Part shown: piece by piece, positions 12,643 through 20,602 of the stretch | Numbering within the stretch: the first letter of the stretch is position 1 | Layout: the number at the start of each line of letters is the position of its first letter | From: Stenotrophomonas sp. | Lineage (GTDB): Bacteria; Pseudomonadota; Gammaproteobacteria; Xanthomonadales; Xanthomonadaceae | Length of the DNA stretch: 20,611 nt | Direction of reading: 5' to 3' | NCBI GenBank assembly: GCA_003525885.1 | Contig: DQIG01000407.1 | Coordinates: 629-21,239, forward strand | The notes under the pieces: generated by a model | The model's input: the letters and a program-made list of their open reading frames with translations, nothing else | What the model was told of the DNA's origin: nothing | Databases searched by the model: none | Program-made: the position numbers and the translations under genes

Positions 12643-13677
12643 TCAGCCTTGCAGCACGCGCTGCAGGCGCTGCGCTACCCAGCGCTCGGAGAAGCCGTCA
12701 CCGCGCCAGTTTTCCAGGAAGCCACAATGGCCGCCCCAGCAGGCGGTTTCCAGGTGCGCCTGGCGCGGCAGCTGCCAGTCGCTGAAGGTCGCGTACGGGA
12801 TCACCGGGTCGTCCTGCGCCATCAGGATGTCGGCCGGCACCTGCAGCGTGGACAGGCGATCGCCGGCAATCGAGTAGCCATCGAAATAGGCCTGCAACGA
12901 GCCGAAACTGGTGTGGCGCTCGACCAGCCAGGCGGTCAGCGCGCGGATGTCCAGCTTCAGCACGCGGTCGTCGCAGTCGCTCAGTTCGGGGAACAGGTCG
13001 CGCTTGCGCCGCAACGAACCGGCCCACTTGCGGCGGAAGTACCAGTCGTACATCGCCGGACCGTTCTCGATGCTCTCCATGGTCAGCGCCGGGTCCAGCA
13101 CCGGGCATACCGAGGCGACGCGCAGCAGCGGCACCCCGGCCGCCGGCGCACGCAGGGCCAGGCGCAGCACGAAGTTGCCGCCCAGCGAATAACCGGCAGC
13201 CACCAGCGGCAACTGCGGCCAGCGCTGGGCGATGTCGCCCGCGGCATGCACCACTTCGTCGATCAGGTTGGAGTGGAAGATGCCAGGGTTGAGATGATGG
13301 GTATTGCCGTGGTCGCGGAAATTCAGCCGCACCACATCGAAGCCCTGTTCGAGCATGCGCGCTGCCGCCATGCGCATGTAGCTGGATTCGGCGCTGCCTT
13401 CCCAGCCGTGCAGCAGCAGGGCCATGCCCTTGGGTTCGCGGCCTTCGACGTGACTGTGCCAGCCCTGCAGGCGCACGCCGTCGCCGCCGTCGAGGATCAG
13501 TTCTTCGCTGATCGCGCCGGTCGCGGCCAGCAGCAGCAGGCCGCGCTGCAGGCGCATGCGGCTGGAGCTGAGCATCGACTGCAGGTGCGGATTGCGCAGC
13601 CAGCGCGGTGGCTGGTAGTCAGCCGCGTGCAGCGTCGGCGTGCCGGCGTCCAGGACGGGTGGCGGGATCAGGGCCAC
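12643..13677 (-). CDS. YheT-like alpha/beta hydrolase (COG0429 type)
   Basis: This 344-residue alpha/beta-hydrolase resembles the YheT/ABHD-type family of predicted esterases. The N-terminal NPHLQSML segment is characteristic. The oxyanion region is LLLHGWEGSAESSY (88-100), the nucleophile elbow is GYSLGGN with Ser164, the acid is likely Asp290 in AQDDPVIP, and the base is His317 in GGHCGF. No signal peptide is seen. Substrate is unknown. The start codon is GTG at 13677, 7 bp after the stop of the acyltransferase gene, with a weak GAGGG-like site overlapping that stop, so translational coupling is likely. Placement beside a lysophospholipid-type acyltransferase hints at lipid handling. Confidence 0.88.
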   Translation of the reverse strand: MALIPPPVLDAGTPTLHAADYQPPRWLRNPHLQSMLSSSRMRLQRGLLLLAATGAISEELILDGGDGVRLQGWHSHVEGREPKGMALLLHGWEGSAESSYMRMAAARMLEQGFDVVRLNFRDHGNTHHLNPGIFHSNLIDEVVHAAGDIAQRWPQLPLVAAGYSLGGNFVLRLALRAPAAGVPLLRVASVCPVLDPALTMESIENGPAMYDWYFRRKWAGSLRRKRDLFPELSDCDDRVLKLDIRALTAWLVERHTSFGSLQAYFDGYSIAGDRLSTLQVPADILMAQDDPVIPYATFSDWQLPRQAHLETACWGGHCGFLENWRGDGFSERWVAQRLQRVLQG

Positions 13678-13684
13678 CGCACCC

Positions 13685-14503
13685 TCACTCGGTGCTCATG
13701 GCCGCCACGATGCGCGCGCGCGAAGTCTCCGCGATGCGCCGACGGCCTTCCAGGTCCTGCGCACCGATCGGTGCCAGGAAATGCACTTCCGCACGCCGTG
13801 CCGGCTCACCGAGCAGGCGCAGAAAATTGGCGAAGAAACTTTCGCCAGGGCCGAACGCGACAATGGTCTGCGCATCGCCCTTGAGCCCGTACACCAGTGC
13901 CACCGGCTGCACCGGCACGCCGGTTTCAACCGCCGCCTGGAAGATGCGGGCATGGAACGGGCCGACTTCGTGGCCGCCGCGGGTACGCCCTTCCGGGAAC
14001 ACGCCCACCGCCTTGCCTTCGCGCAGGCGATCGGCCATCACCTGCATCACGCCACCGAGCGATTCAGTGTTGCCGCGCTGGTGGAAGATGGTCTGGCCAC
14101 GCGCGGCCAGCCACCCGACCAGCGGCCAGCTGGCGATCTCGCGCTTGGCGACGAAGCCCATCATGCGCTGGCTGTGCAGGATGCAGATGTCGACCCAGCT
14201 GACGTGGTTGGCGACGAACAGCACGGCACCGGGCAACGGCCTGCCGATCTGCACCAGGCGGAAGCCGAAGATCCACATCAGCCCACCCTGCCACCAGTTG
14301 ACCACTTTGGCGCCGAAGGTCGCTTCGCCCACGCGCAGTTCGCCCCACGGCCGAAGCATGCCGATCAGGATGAGCGGCAGGAACACGATGATGTGGACCA
14401 ACAGCAGCGGTACGCGGTACAGGTAACGGCACACACGCGCCACGCCGCCACGGGGGGCCGGAGTGGGGGAAGTCATCCGCGCACGATACCGGAGGGCCGT
14501 CAT
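13685..14503 (-). CDS. Lysophospholipid acyltransferase family protein (1-acyl-glycerol-3-phosphate acyltransferase-like)
   Basis: This protein of up to 272 residues belongs to the PlsC/LPLAT superfamily, which transfers acyl chains to lysophospholipids. The catalytic HX4D motif is NHVSWVD (His100, Asp105), the substrate motif is FPEGRTR (169-175), and VPVQPVAL forms the later conserved strand. A long hydrophobic segment (about 31-52) anchors it to the inner membrane. Two starts are possible, ATG 14503 and ATG 14476 (MTSPTPAP); neither has a strong Shine-Dalgarno, so the shorter form is equally plausible. The alpha/beta hydrolase gene follows after 7 bp. It could be a second PlsC or an acyltransferase for another lipid such as an ornithine lipid. 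Confidence 0.9.
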   Translation of the reverse strand: MTALRYRARMTSPTPAPRGGVARVCRYLYRVPLLLVHIIVFLPLILIGMLRPWGELRVGEATFGAKVVNWWQGGLMWIFGFRLVQIGRPLPGAVLFVANHVSWVDICILHSQRMMGFVAKREIASWPLVGWLAARGQTIFHQRGNTESLGGVMQVMADRLREGKAVGVFPEGRTRGGHEVGPFHARIFQAAVETGVPVQPVALVYGLKGDAQTIVAFGPGESFFANFLRLLGEPARRAEVHFLAPIGAQDLEGRRRIAETSRARIVAAMSTE

Positions 14504-14594
14504 CGCTGCCAGCCGATTTAGGCCATAACACCCATCGACCGGGGCAATCGGCGGGGAACGCTGGGTTCCGCTGCCGTCACCGGCCGTCCGGGGC

Positions 14595-15029
14595 TCAGCC
14601 GTGGCCGGCCGCTACCACCGCCAGGGTCAGCCGCGAGATGCACACCAACCGGCCCTGCTCGTCCTCGATGCGGATCTCCCACAGCTGGGTGCTGCGGCCC
14701 ACGTGCAGCGCGCGGGCGGTGCCGGTCACGGTGCCCGAACGCACGGCGCGTACATGGTTGGCGTTGATTTCCAGCCCTACGCAGATCTGTTTCGCGGTAT
14801 CCACGCAGAGGTTGCCGGCGCTGCTGCCCAGGGTCTCGGCCAGCACCACCGACGCGCCGCCATGCAGGATGCCGTAGGGCTGGCGGGTGCGCTCGTCCAC
14901 CGGCATGGTGGCCTGCAGCCAGTCGTCACCGGCCGCGCTGAAGACGATGCCCAGCGACTCGATCGCGGTGTTGCGGCTGAGCGTGTTGAGCTGCTCGAGG
15001 GAAACGGCTTCGCGGAACACCTGGGTCAT
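14595..15029 (-). CDS. Hotdog-fold acyl-CoA thioesterase (YdiI/PaaI type)
   Basis: This 144-residue hotdog thioesterase is close to E. coli YdiI (MenI): TMPVDERTRQPYGILHGGASVVLAETLGS, GLEINANHVRAVRSG and a final ISRLTLAVV strand align directly. The likely catalytic residues are His56 in LHGG and Glu65 in LAETLG. YdiI hydrolyses DHNA-CoA and other aromatic or acyl-CoA esters; a menaquinone role is uncertain here because xanthomonads mainly use ubiquinone. Its ATG is 10 bp after the stop of the phospholipase D gene, and the AAGGTG ribosome site overlaps that stop, so it is the last gene of the operon. Confidence 0.9.
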   Translation of the reverse strand: MTQVFREAVSLEQLNTLSRNTAIESLGIVFSAAGDDWLQATMPVDERTRQPYGILHGGASVVLAETLGSSAGNLCVDTAKQICVGLEINANHVRAVRSGTVTGTARALHVGRSTQLWEIRIEDEQGRLVCISRLTLAVVAAGHG

Positions 15030-15039
15030 GCGGGCACCT

Positions 15040-17097
15040 TCAAAGGATGGGAACGAGGCCGGCGCCGAATGCGGTCAGCATGCGTACCAGCAGCCACTTC
15101 GGGCCGACATTGACCTCGGGGAAATCGCCCACGGCGACATAGCAGCGGTGGAAGTCCGGGTCCTGCCGTGGCAGCGGCTGCGGGCAGTCCGGGCCGGGCT
15201 TGAACTCGTAGTCGGTGGCATAGCGCCACGGCCAGAAGTCGAGGATCGGCAGTGCTTCGGAGGCCTTGCCGACGCTGTAGTTGAGCCCGGACAGCACCGG
15301 CGGCTTGGCCCGCGGCGCCACCGTCCACGAGTTCTGCGGGTGGGTGTCGCGCAGGATGCTCTCGGCCAGCTGCTCGGCGAAGGCCGGGTCATCGATGATC
15401 ACCGCGCCTTCGGTGTTGTAGTTCTCGCTGCGCGGATCGAAGTTGTGGGTGCCGACCACGCCGATGCGGCGATCGACCACCAGCGACTTGGCATGCAGGC
15501 CCATGCGCGCGCCCTTGCGGGTGACCGGCAACGGCTTGTTGACCGCCTTGCTGCCCAGGAACGAGGGCCGGGTCTCGGTGCGCAGCAGGCGGGTCTCGAC
15601 CTCGCTGCCGGCCGCGCGGCGGCGCTCGCGCGCGTTCTGGTAGGCACTGCCGGTGCGCGGATGGTTCACCGGCCCCAGCTTGCCGGTGGGTGCCGGGGGC
15701 TCATCGCGATCGCCGCTGTTGCCGGCGTTGCTGCCAGCGGCGCTGCCGCCGATCAGCGGATTGCGCCCGTCGTCGTCGTCGCCCGCGGCCGCGGCAATCG
15801 GGTCGGGCAGCAGGTTGCGGTAGTCGACCGGTGCATCCAGCGGGAACGGCTTGTATTCGAAGATGTTGAAGCCCAGTTCGCGCATGTTGCGCCGCTTGTA
15901 CTTGTACGACAGCGCATACACGATCGGGTTGTCGGTGGCTGCCAGGCTGTTGCTGGATACCACCACGCGCGGCGGTTGCGGGCGCTTGCGCAGCTCGCGG
16001 AACAGCTTCTGCGCCGGCTTGGACAGCACCAGGTACGGCGTCTGCAGGATCACTTCCTTCTGCGCGCCGGCGATCAGCGCATCCAGCTGCGGCTCGGTCA
16101 CGTGCTGGCCTGCCAGCGGCGCATCGGCCTTCTCGCGCCGGTGCTTGCGCGGCAGGTCGGCGACATAGCGCACCGAGGCCACGGGCAATGCGGTATCGAC
16201 GAAGGAACGGGTGACGAAATCCGTGTCGCTGGCTTCGGCACTGACCCGCTGTACCCGCTCGGGGCGGCGGAAGCTGGCCGGCGGCAGGGTCGGCACGCCC
16301 TCGCGCAGCAGGGTTCGGCCGACATCGTTCAGGCGCTCGGCCGGCACGCTGCGCTTGGCACGCCAGAAGGCATCGAAGTTGGCGGCCATCGCCCGCGCCT
16401 CCGGGCCGGCGATCAGCACGTCGCGGTCGCGGAAGTTGTACTCGCGGTCCCAGTCGTAATAGTCGTCCTGGTAGTTGCGGCCGCCGACCACGCCGATCGC
16501 ATCGTCGATCACCAGCAGCTTGTTGTGCATGCGCTGGTTGAAGCGGCGGAAGCAGCACAGCACGCTGCCGGCATAGTCGAAGTAATTCAGCCGGGCCTTG
16601 CCGAAGGTCGGGTTGTAGACCCGCAGCTGGAAGTTCTGGTGCGCGCCGGACAGCGCGCCGAGGATCTGCAGGTCGGAGATCGCCGAGAGCTGGTCGATCA
16701 GCACCCGCACCTTCACCCCGCGCCGCGACGCGGCCAGCAGCTCGTCGATGACCAGCCGGGCACTGTCGTCCTTGTCGAAGATGTAGGTCTGCAGGTCGAT
16801 GCTGCGGGTGGCGCTGCGCAGCAGATTCAGGCGCGCCACCAGTGCGCCCTCGCCCTCGTCGAGCAGGGTGGCGTAGTGCCGCGGCTGCTCCGGGGTGGAT
16901 TCGGTGAACGCCCGGCCGGCCAGCGCACGCAGCGGCGAGTCCTGCGCGCAGCGGTCGGCGCGCTGGCAGTCGACGTCGGTCGAGCGCGCCTGCACGGCGA
17001 TCGCTTCGGCACGGTCGCGCTCGGCATGCGAGAGCGATGCGCAACCACTGCCCAGCAACACGGTTGCCAGCGCCAGGACACGCAGCAGGAGATTCAC
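15040..17097 (-). CDS. Phospholipase D / cardiolipin synthase-like lipoprotein
   Basis: This 685-residue protein has a lipoprotein signal peptide (LLGSGC, lipidated Cys19) and two PLD HKD motifs. The first is HNKLLVIDD with His191, Lys193 and Asp198, followed by GGRNYQDDYYD. The second is HAKSLVVDR with His535, Lys537 and Asp542, followed by GTHNFDPRSENYNTEG. Members transfer or cleave phosphatidyl groups; ClsC-type proteins make cardiolipin. A low-complexity insert (about 434-500, Ala/Asp/Gly/Ser/Asn-rich) lies between the two halves. The GTG start overlaps the TGA of yceI (GTGA), indicating coupling. The location would be the periplasmic face of a membrane. Whether it is a synthase or a phospholipase cannot be told. 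Confidence 0.9.
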   Translation of the reverse strand: MNLLLRVLALATVLLGSGCASLSHAERDRAEAIAVQARSTDVDCQRADRCAQDSPLRALAGRAFTESTPEQPRHYATLLDEGEGALVARLNLLRSATRSIDLQTYIFDKDDSARLVIDELLAASRRGVKVRVLIDQLSAISDLQILGALSGAHQNFQLRVYNPTFGKARLNYFDYAGSVLCCFRRFNQRMHNKLLVIDDAIGVVGGRNYQDDYYDWDREYNFRDRDVLIAGPEARAMAANFDAFWRAKRSVPAERLNDVGRTLLREGVPTLPPASFRRPERVQRVSAEASDTDFVTRSFVDTALPVASVRYVADLPRKHRREKADAPLAGQHVTEPQLDALIAGAQKEVILQTPYLVLSKPAQKLFRELRKRPQPPRVVVSSNSLAATDNPIVYALSYKYKRRNMRELGFNIFEYKPFPLDAPVDYRNLLPDPIAAAAGDDDDGRNPLIGGSAAGSNAGNSGDRDEPPAPTGKLGPVNHPRTGSAYQNARERRRAAGSEVETRLLRTETRPSFLGSKAVNKPLPVTRKGARMGLHAKSLVVDRRIGVVGTHNFDPRSENYNTEGAVIIDDPAFAEQLAESILRDTHPQNSWTVAPRAKPPVLSGLNYSVGKASEALPILDFWPWRYATDYEFKPGPDCPQPLPRQDPDFHRCYVAVGDFPEVNVGPKWLLVRMLTAFGAGLVPIL

Positions 17098-17711
17098 GGT
17101 TTCGGCGCCTCGCTCAGGCGCGCACGCAATACGAAAGTCACTCGGTCACTCAAGGCTAGCTGCCAGCTGTCCATTCCATACCGGCCTCGCTGCACGGTAC
17201 CGCGGCTGACGACATCGCAATCATAGCCGGGTCGGGCGCACTCCGCCTTCTCGACCTGCAACGACTCGGGGTGGCTGATGCCGCGCAGGGTCAGCCGGCC
17301 GTTGATGTCGCCGCCCTGTTCCACCGTCTCTGGCCAATACGGCAGCGAGTCGAACTCGACCACCGGATGGCGCCCGGCATCGAAGAACTCTTCGCCGCGC
17401 ATCCAGCCGGTATAGCGCGCCTTGCCGGGGATCTCCACCGAACGGGTGAACATCTTCAGGTGCACCTGGTGGCGGCCGTCGGACAGGATCTCGATGCGCC
17501 CCTCGAAGTGCGGGAATACGCCTTCGATGCGCTGGCCGAAGCGGGTACGCACCTCGAAGCCGATCCGCGAGCGCTGGGTATCCAGGCGCAATACCCGTGG
17601 CGCTTCGGCGGACACGGGCGGCAACGGGGTCGGCGGGGGCGCCGCAGCCCAGGCCGGGCCGAGCGCCAGCAACGCGGGCAGCAGGAAGCGGCTGCGCCGC
17701 GCCAGGCTCAT
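17094..17711 (-). CDS. YceI family periplasmic protein
   Basis: This 205-residue protein has a signal peptide (basic MSLARRSR, hydrophobic core, AWA-A near residue 22) and a Pro-rich linker. A YceI lipocalin-like barrel spans about 38-200: RLDTQRSRIGFEVRTRFGQRIEGVFPHFEGRIE, GEEFFDAGRHPVVEFDSLPYW and GRLTLRGISHPESL. YceI proteins bind polyisoprenoid or amide lipids; ligand and role are unknown here. C-terminal AECARPGYDCD contributes two cysteines. It starts 4 bp after the sixA stop and its TGA overlaps the GTG of the PLD gene, so it sits in the middle of a tightly coupled operon. A lipid-binding protein next to a phospholipase D is suggestive. Confidence 0.9.
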   Translation of the reverse strand: MSLARRSRFLLPALLALGPAWAAAPPPTPLPPVSAEAPRVLRLDTQRSRIGFEVRTRFGQRIEGVFPHFEGRIEILSDGRHQVHLKMFTRSVEIPGKARYTGWMRGEEFFDAGRHPVVEFDSLPYWPETVEQGGDINGRLTLRGISHPESLQVEKAECARPGYDCDVVSRGTVQRGRYGMDSWQLALSDRVTFVLRARLSEAPKP

Positions 17712-17715
17712 TGGA

Positions 17716-18192
17716 TCACGGCCACCAGAACGCGTTCAGGCTGGCCACGCCCGGTTCGATCGCGGCCTCGCGCGGGAAGCCGAGGACGGCCACGCCGCCC
17801 GGTGGCATGCCGCGATAGTCACTGCTGGTGCCGTCGGTCATCAGCGCCACCAGCTGCTCCAGGCCGGGGTTGTGGCCGACGATCAGCACCCGGTCCAGGT
17901 CACGACGCTCGTCCACCAGCGCCGCCAGGGTGCCCGGGGTGGCTTCGTAGATCCGGTCTTCCAGGCGCTTTTCGACATAGCCGATGGCCGTCATCACCGC
18001 TTCCAGGGTCTCGCGGGTACGTCGCGATGGCGAGCACATCACGCAGTCGGGCAACAGGTTGTTTTCCTTCAACCACTTGCCGGCGGCTTCGGCTTCGGCG
18101 AGCCCTACCGGCGACAGCGGCCGGTCGAGGTCGGCCTGGCCGGAAACGGCGGGTTCGGCATGGGCATGGCGCAGCAGGATCAATTCACGCAT
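17716..18192 (-). CDS. sixA: SixA-type phosphohistidine phosphatase (histidine phosphatase superfamily)
   Basis: This 158-residue histidine phosphatase opens directly with its RHG-type motif LILLRHAHAEP (Arg8, His9). Other conserved parts are LDRPLSPVGLAEA, CSPSRRTRET (53-62, containing the second Arg) and VGHNPGLEQL with His107. E. coli SixA removes phosphate from phosphohistidine in PTS-Ntr and possibly ArcB; the target here is unknown. Length and compact one-domain form fit SixA. It starts 38 bp downstream of parA and ends 4 bp before yceI. A GGAAAC purine stretch lies upstream of the ATG. Confidence 0.87.
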   Translation of the reverse strand: MRELILLRHAHAEPAVSGQADLDRPLSPVGLAEAEAAGKWLKENNLLPDCVMCSPSRRTRETLEAVMTAIGYVEKRLEDRIYEATPGTLAALVDERRDLDRVLIVGHNPGLEQLVALMTDGTSSDYRGMPPGGVAVLGFPREAAIEPGVASLNAFWWP

Positions 18193-18230
18193 CGCGGGTT
18201 TCCATGAAAAGAGGGTGGAGACGTGCAGCG

Positions 18231-18860
18231 TTACAGCTTCAACCAGGACAGCAGCGGCTCCCAGTCGGCCTGGTGTTCGCGCACCTGGGCCGAGCGGTAG
18301 TCGAACAGGCTGCGGCCCAGGCCGGTCATGACCACGTAGCTCTGGCTGTCACGCAGCTGCGCGACCACCGGGTAGGGCCATTCGGCCAGCATCTGCAGCG
18401 CCTGCTGCGAGGTCTGGGTCCAGGGCTTGGTGCGGTTGAGGACCAGCCCCACCGGCAGCTTGCGGCTGTGCACGCGCGGGTTCTGGGCCAGGCTGTTGAG
18501 GAAGCCGACGATGGCTTCGATATCCAGCGCAGAGGGCAGCACCGGCACCACCACGGCGTCGGCCGCATCCAGGAAATGGGGGATATCGTCGGCCAGCGCA
18601 CCGGCTGGTGCATCGATGATGACGGCATCGGTACCGTCCGGCAGCTTCTGCGCCCACTGTTTCCTGCGATACACGTCGATGGGGAGCACCGCGCTTTCCA
18701 GCCCGGCACGCCGTTGTGCCCAGCGGGTGCTGGAGCCCTGCGGGTCGGCATCGGCGATCACCGTGGCCTTGCCCTGCAATGCCGCGTACGCGGCCAGGTG
18801 GGTGGCGACGGTGGTCTTGCCCACCCCGCCCTTGGAACCGGCCACCAGGATCGTCTTCAT
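18231..18860 (-). CDS. ParA/MinD-family ATPase
   Basis: This 209-residue ParA-type ATPase has a deviant Walker A GSKGGVGKTT with signature Lys10 and Lys15, the Walker A' segment IADADPQGSSTRWA, and the Walker B-like VIIDAPAG. Late strands VPVLPSALDIEAI and GLVLNRTK complete the fold. Small members of this family position plasmids, chromosomal sites or protein clusters. No ParB gene or parS-like repeat was seen nearby, so it is an orphan. The start ATG 18860 has GAGG 7 nt upstream; a much longer in-frame extension runs antisense through the AAA gene and is rejected. It heads a minus-strand operon with sixA, yceI, PLD and a thioesterase. Confidence 0.9.
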   Translation of the reverse strand: MKTILVAGSKGGVGKTTVATHLAAYAALQGKATVIADADPQGSSTRWAQRRAGLESAVLPIDVYRRKQWAQKLPDGTDAVIIDAPAGALADDIPHFLDAADAVVVPVLPSALDIEAIVGFLNSLAQNPRVHSRKLPVGLVLNRTKPWTQTSQQALQMLAEWPYPVVAQLRDSQSYVVMTGLGRSLFDYRSAQVREHQADWEPLLSWLKL

Positions 18861-18983
18861 GCCAGCCTCGCTTCCGGGTACGTGCCCCGAGCGTACACCG
18901 GCGGTGGTGACGGGAGGTAGCGCCGTGCTGAACCAGTGGCCATCGCCTTTGCTATCGTGGCGCCCCCGAAGGATCGAACCGGC
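18861..18983. promoter_or_regulatory. Divergent parA / AAA ATPase intergenic promoter region
   Basis: These 123 bp must hold start signals for both directions. For the AAA gene a TATCGT hexamer at 18953-18958 is a possible -10, with no clear -35. An interrupted inverted repeat GGTACG / CGTACACC at about 18877-18899 could be an operator but is short. No defined regulator site was recognised. Confidence 0.4.
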
Positions 18984-20468
18984 ATGAGCGAACTGCAGGA
19001 CCTGAGCGCACTGATCCGCGCCAATACCCCCCTGATCGTGATCGAGACCCAGGATGAGGGTCGCATCGTCGAACTGTTCCGGCAGACGCTGATGCACGTG
19101 TGGCGGGCCCTGCACCGCTGGTCCATCACCGAGGGCCTGCGTCGCATCGACCTGGACCGCGAGGATCCGCCGGTCGGCCCGCCCGATGCCAGCGCCGCAC
19201 TGCAGATGATCCGCCAGGCCGACCAGCGGGGTGTCTACCTGCTGCTCGATTTCCACCCCTACCTGGGCTATGCCAGCCACCAGCGCGCGCTGCGCGACCT
19301 GATCCAGCGCCGCCACAGCGAACCGCACGTGCTGGTGCTGATCGGCGCCAAGGTCGAGTTGCCGGCCGAGCTGGAAGCACTGGCAGTGCGCTTCAACCCG
19401 CGCCTGCCCGATGCCAATGCCCTGCTGAAGATGCTGCGCGAGGAGGCCGATGCCTATGCGCGCGAGCACGGCGGCCGCCGCGTCGAGGTCGACAGCGAAG
19501 CGGTGAAGAAGATCCTGAAGAACCTGCAGGGCCTGAGCCTGGTCGATGCCCGCCGCATCGCCCGCCAGCTGATCTACGCCGATGGCGCGCTGCGCGACGA
19601 CGACCTGCCGCAGCTGGCACGGCTGAAGTTCGAGCTGCTCAACCGCAGCGGCCACCTGTTCTTCGAGCATGACAGCGCGCGCTTCGGCGACGTGGCCGGC
19701 GCCAACCGGCTCAAGCGCTGGATCAGCCAGCGCCGGGTGGCCTTCATCGCCGGCTCGGCACCGGCCGGCCTGGACCCGCCGCGCGGCATGTTGCTGCTGG
19801 GCGTGCAGGGCTGCGGCAAATCGATGCTGGCCAAGGCCACCGCCGCCGGCTTCGGCGTGCCGCTGCTGCGCCTGGACGTGGGCGCGCTGTACAACAAGTA
19901 TCACGGCGAGACCGAGGCCAACCTGCGCCAGGCATTGGCCTCGGCCGAGCAGCTGGCGCCCTGCGTGTTGTGGATGGACGAAATCGAGAAGGGCCTGGCC
20001 AGTGGTGGCGAGGACGGTGGCGTATCGCGCCGCGTGCTCGGCTACCTGCTGACCTGGATGGCCGAACGCAAGGCGCCGGTCTTCATCGTCGCCACCGCCA
20101 ACCAGGTGCACGAACTGCCGGCCGAGCTGCTGCGCAAGGGCCGTTTCGACGAGATCTTCTTCGTCGACCTGCCCACCCCGGAGGTGCGCGTGGAGCTGCT
20201 GCGGCTGCACCTGGGGCGGCGCCAGCTCAATGGCGATGACTTCGCGCTGCCGGCGCTGGCGGCCGCGGCGAATGGTTTCTCCGGCGCGGAGATCGAGCAG
20301 GCGATCGTGGCTGGGCTGTATGCGGCGCACGCCGAAGGCCGGCCGTTGGATACCGAGCTGCTGATGAATGAGATCCGTGCGACGCGGCCGCTGTCGGTAC
20401 TGATGGCCGAGCAGGTCGAGGCGTTGCGGGCGTGGGCGTCGGGGCGGACGGTTTCCGCGGACGATTGA
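18984..20468 (+). CDS. Ycf46-like AAA ATPase
   Basis: This 494-residue ATPase resembles the Ycf46 family known from cyanobacteria and plastids. The N-terminal ~230 residues form an alpha/beta domain starting LSALIRANTPLIVIETQDEGRI, typical of the family. The AAA module spans about 230-480: FGDVAGANRLKRW, Walker A GVQGCGKS (273-280), pore-loop-like YNKYHGETEANLRQAL, Walker B VLWMDEIEKG (Asp332, Glu333), sensor 1 ATANQ (Asn373) and the RKGRFDEIFF arginine finger region (Arg384/387). Ycf46 is linked in cyanobacteria to carbon use, but its bacterial role is unclear. The start ATG 18984 is chosen over upstream frame 18936; AAGGA lies 10-14 nt upstream. It is divergent from parA. Confidence 0.88.
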   Translation: MSELQDLSALIRANTPLIVIETQDEGRIVELFRQTLMHVWRALHRWSITEGLRRIDLDREDPPVGPPDASAALQMIRQADQRGVYLLLDFHPYLGYASHQRALRDLIQRRHSEPHVLVLIGAKVELPAELEALAVRFNPRLPDANALLKMLREEADAYAREHGGRRVEVDSEAVKKILKNLQGLSLVDARRIARQLIYADGALRDDDLPQLARLKFELLNRSGHLFFEHDSARFGDVAGANRLKRWISQRRVAFIAGSAPAGLDPPRGMLLLGVQGCGKSMLAKATAAGFGVPLLRLDVGALYNKYHGETEANLRQALASAEQLAPCVLWMDEIEKGLASGGEDGGVSRRVLGYLLTWMAERKAPVFIVATANQVHELPAELLRKGRFDEIFFVDLPTPEVRVELLRLHLGRRQLNGDDFALPALAAAANGFSGAEIEQAIVAGLYAAHAEGRPLDTELLMNEIRATRPLSVLMAEQVEALRAWASGRTVSADD

Positions 20469-20504
20469 GCGGTTTCCAGCGAACGGCGCAGCCCCTCGTG
20501 GTTG

Positions 20505-20602
20505 GTCGCTCAAAGCGACAGTCGTGGTTGGCCGGGTGGGTAGGCTGCGCAGGGGGCGCTGCAAGTACGTCCCTGTAAGCTCGGTCGCCGCATCCATGCG
20601 GC
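20505..20602. repeat. Stenotrophomonas-type intergenic palindromes downstream of the AAA gene
   Basis: Two hairpins are visible: GTCGCT-CAA-AGCGAC (20505-20519) and GCCGCAT-CC-ATGCGGC (20587-20602). Between them is GCTGCAAGTACGTCCCTGTA, a stretch I recognise from intergenic repeats of Stenotrophomonas and related genera. The window ends inside this element. No gene is seen after 20468; the first hairpin may help end the AAA transcript, although no T-run follows. Confidence 0.5.

Noticed and set aside
10109..12877. Several long plus-strand frames opposite the TPR-sulfotransferase gene
   Set aside because: Repetitive Arg/Ala/Gln-rich translations caused by codon bias on the other strand; no family match.
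14887..17226. 779-residue plus-strand frame opposite the phospholipase D gene
   Set aside because: High-GC antisense artefact; the minus strand holds intact HKD motifs, a lipobox and coupled starts.
18877..18899. Operator-like inverted repeat between parA and the AAA gene
   Set aside because: Only five to six pairs with a bulge; too short to distinguish from chance in GC-rich DNA, so it is only mentioned within the intergenic feature.
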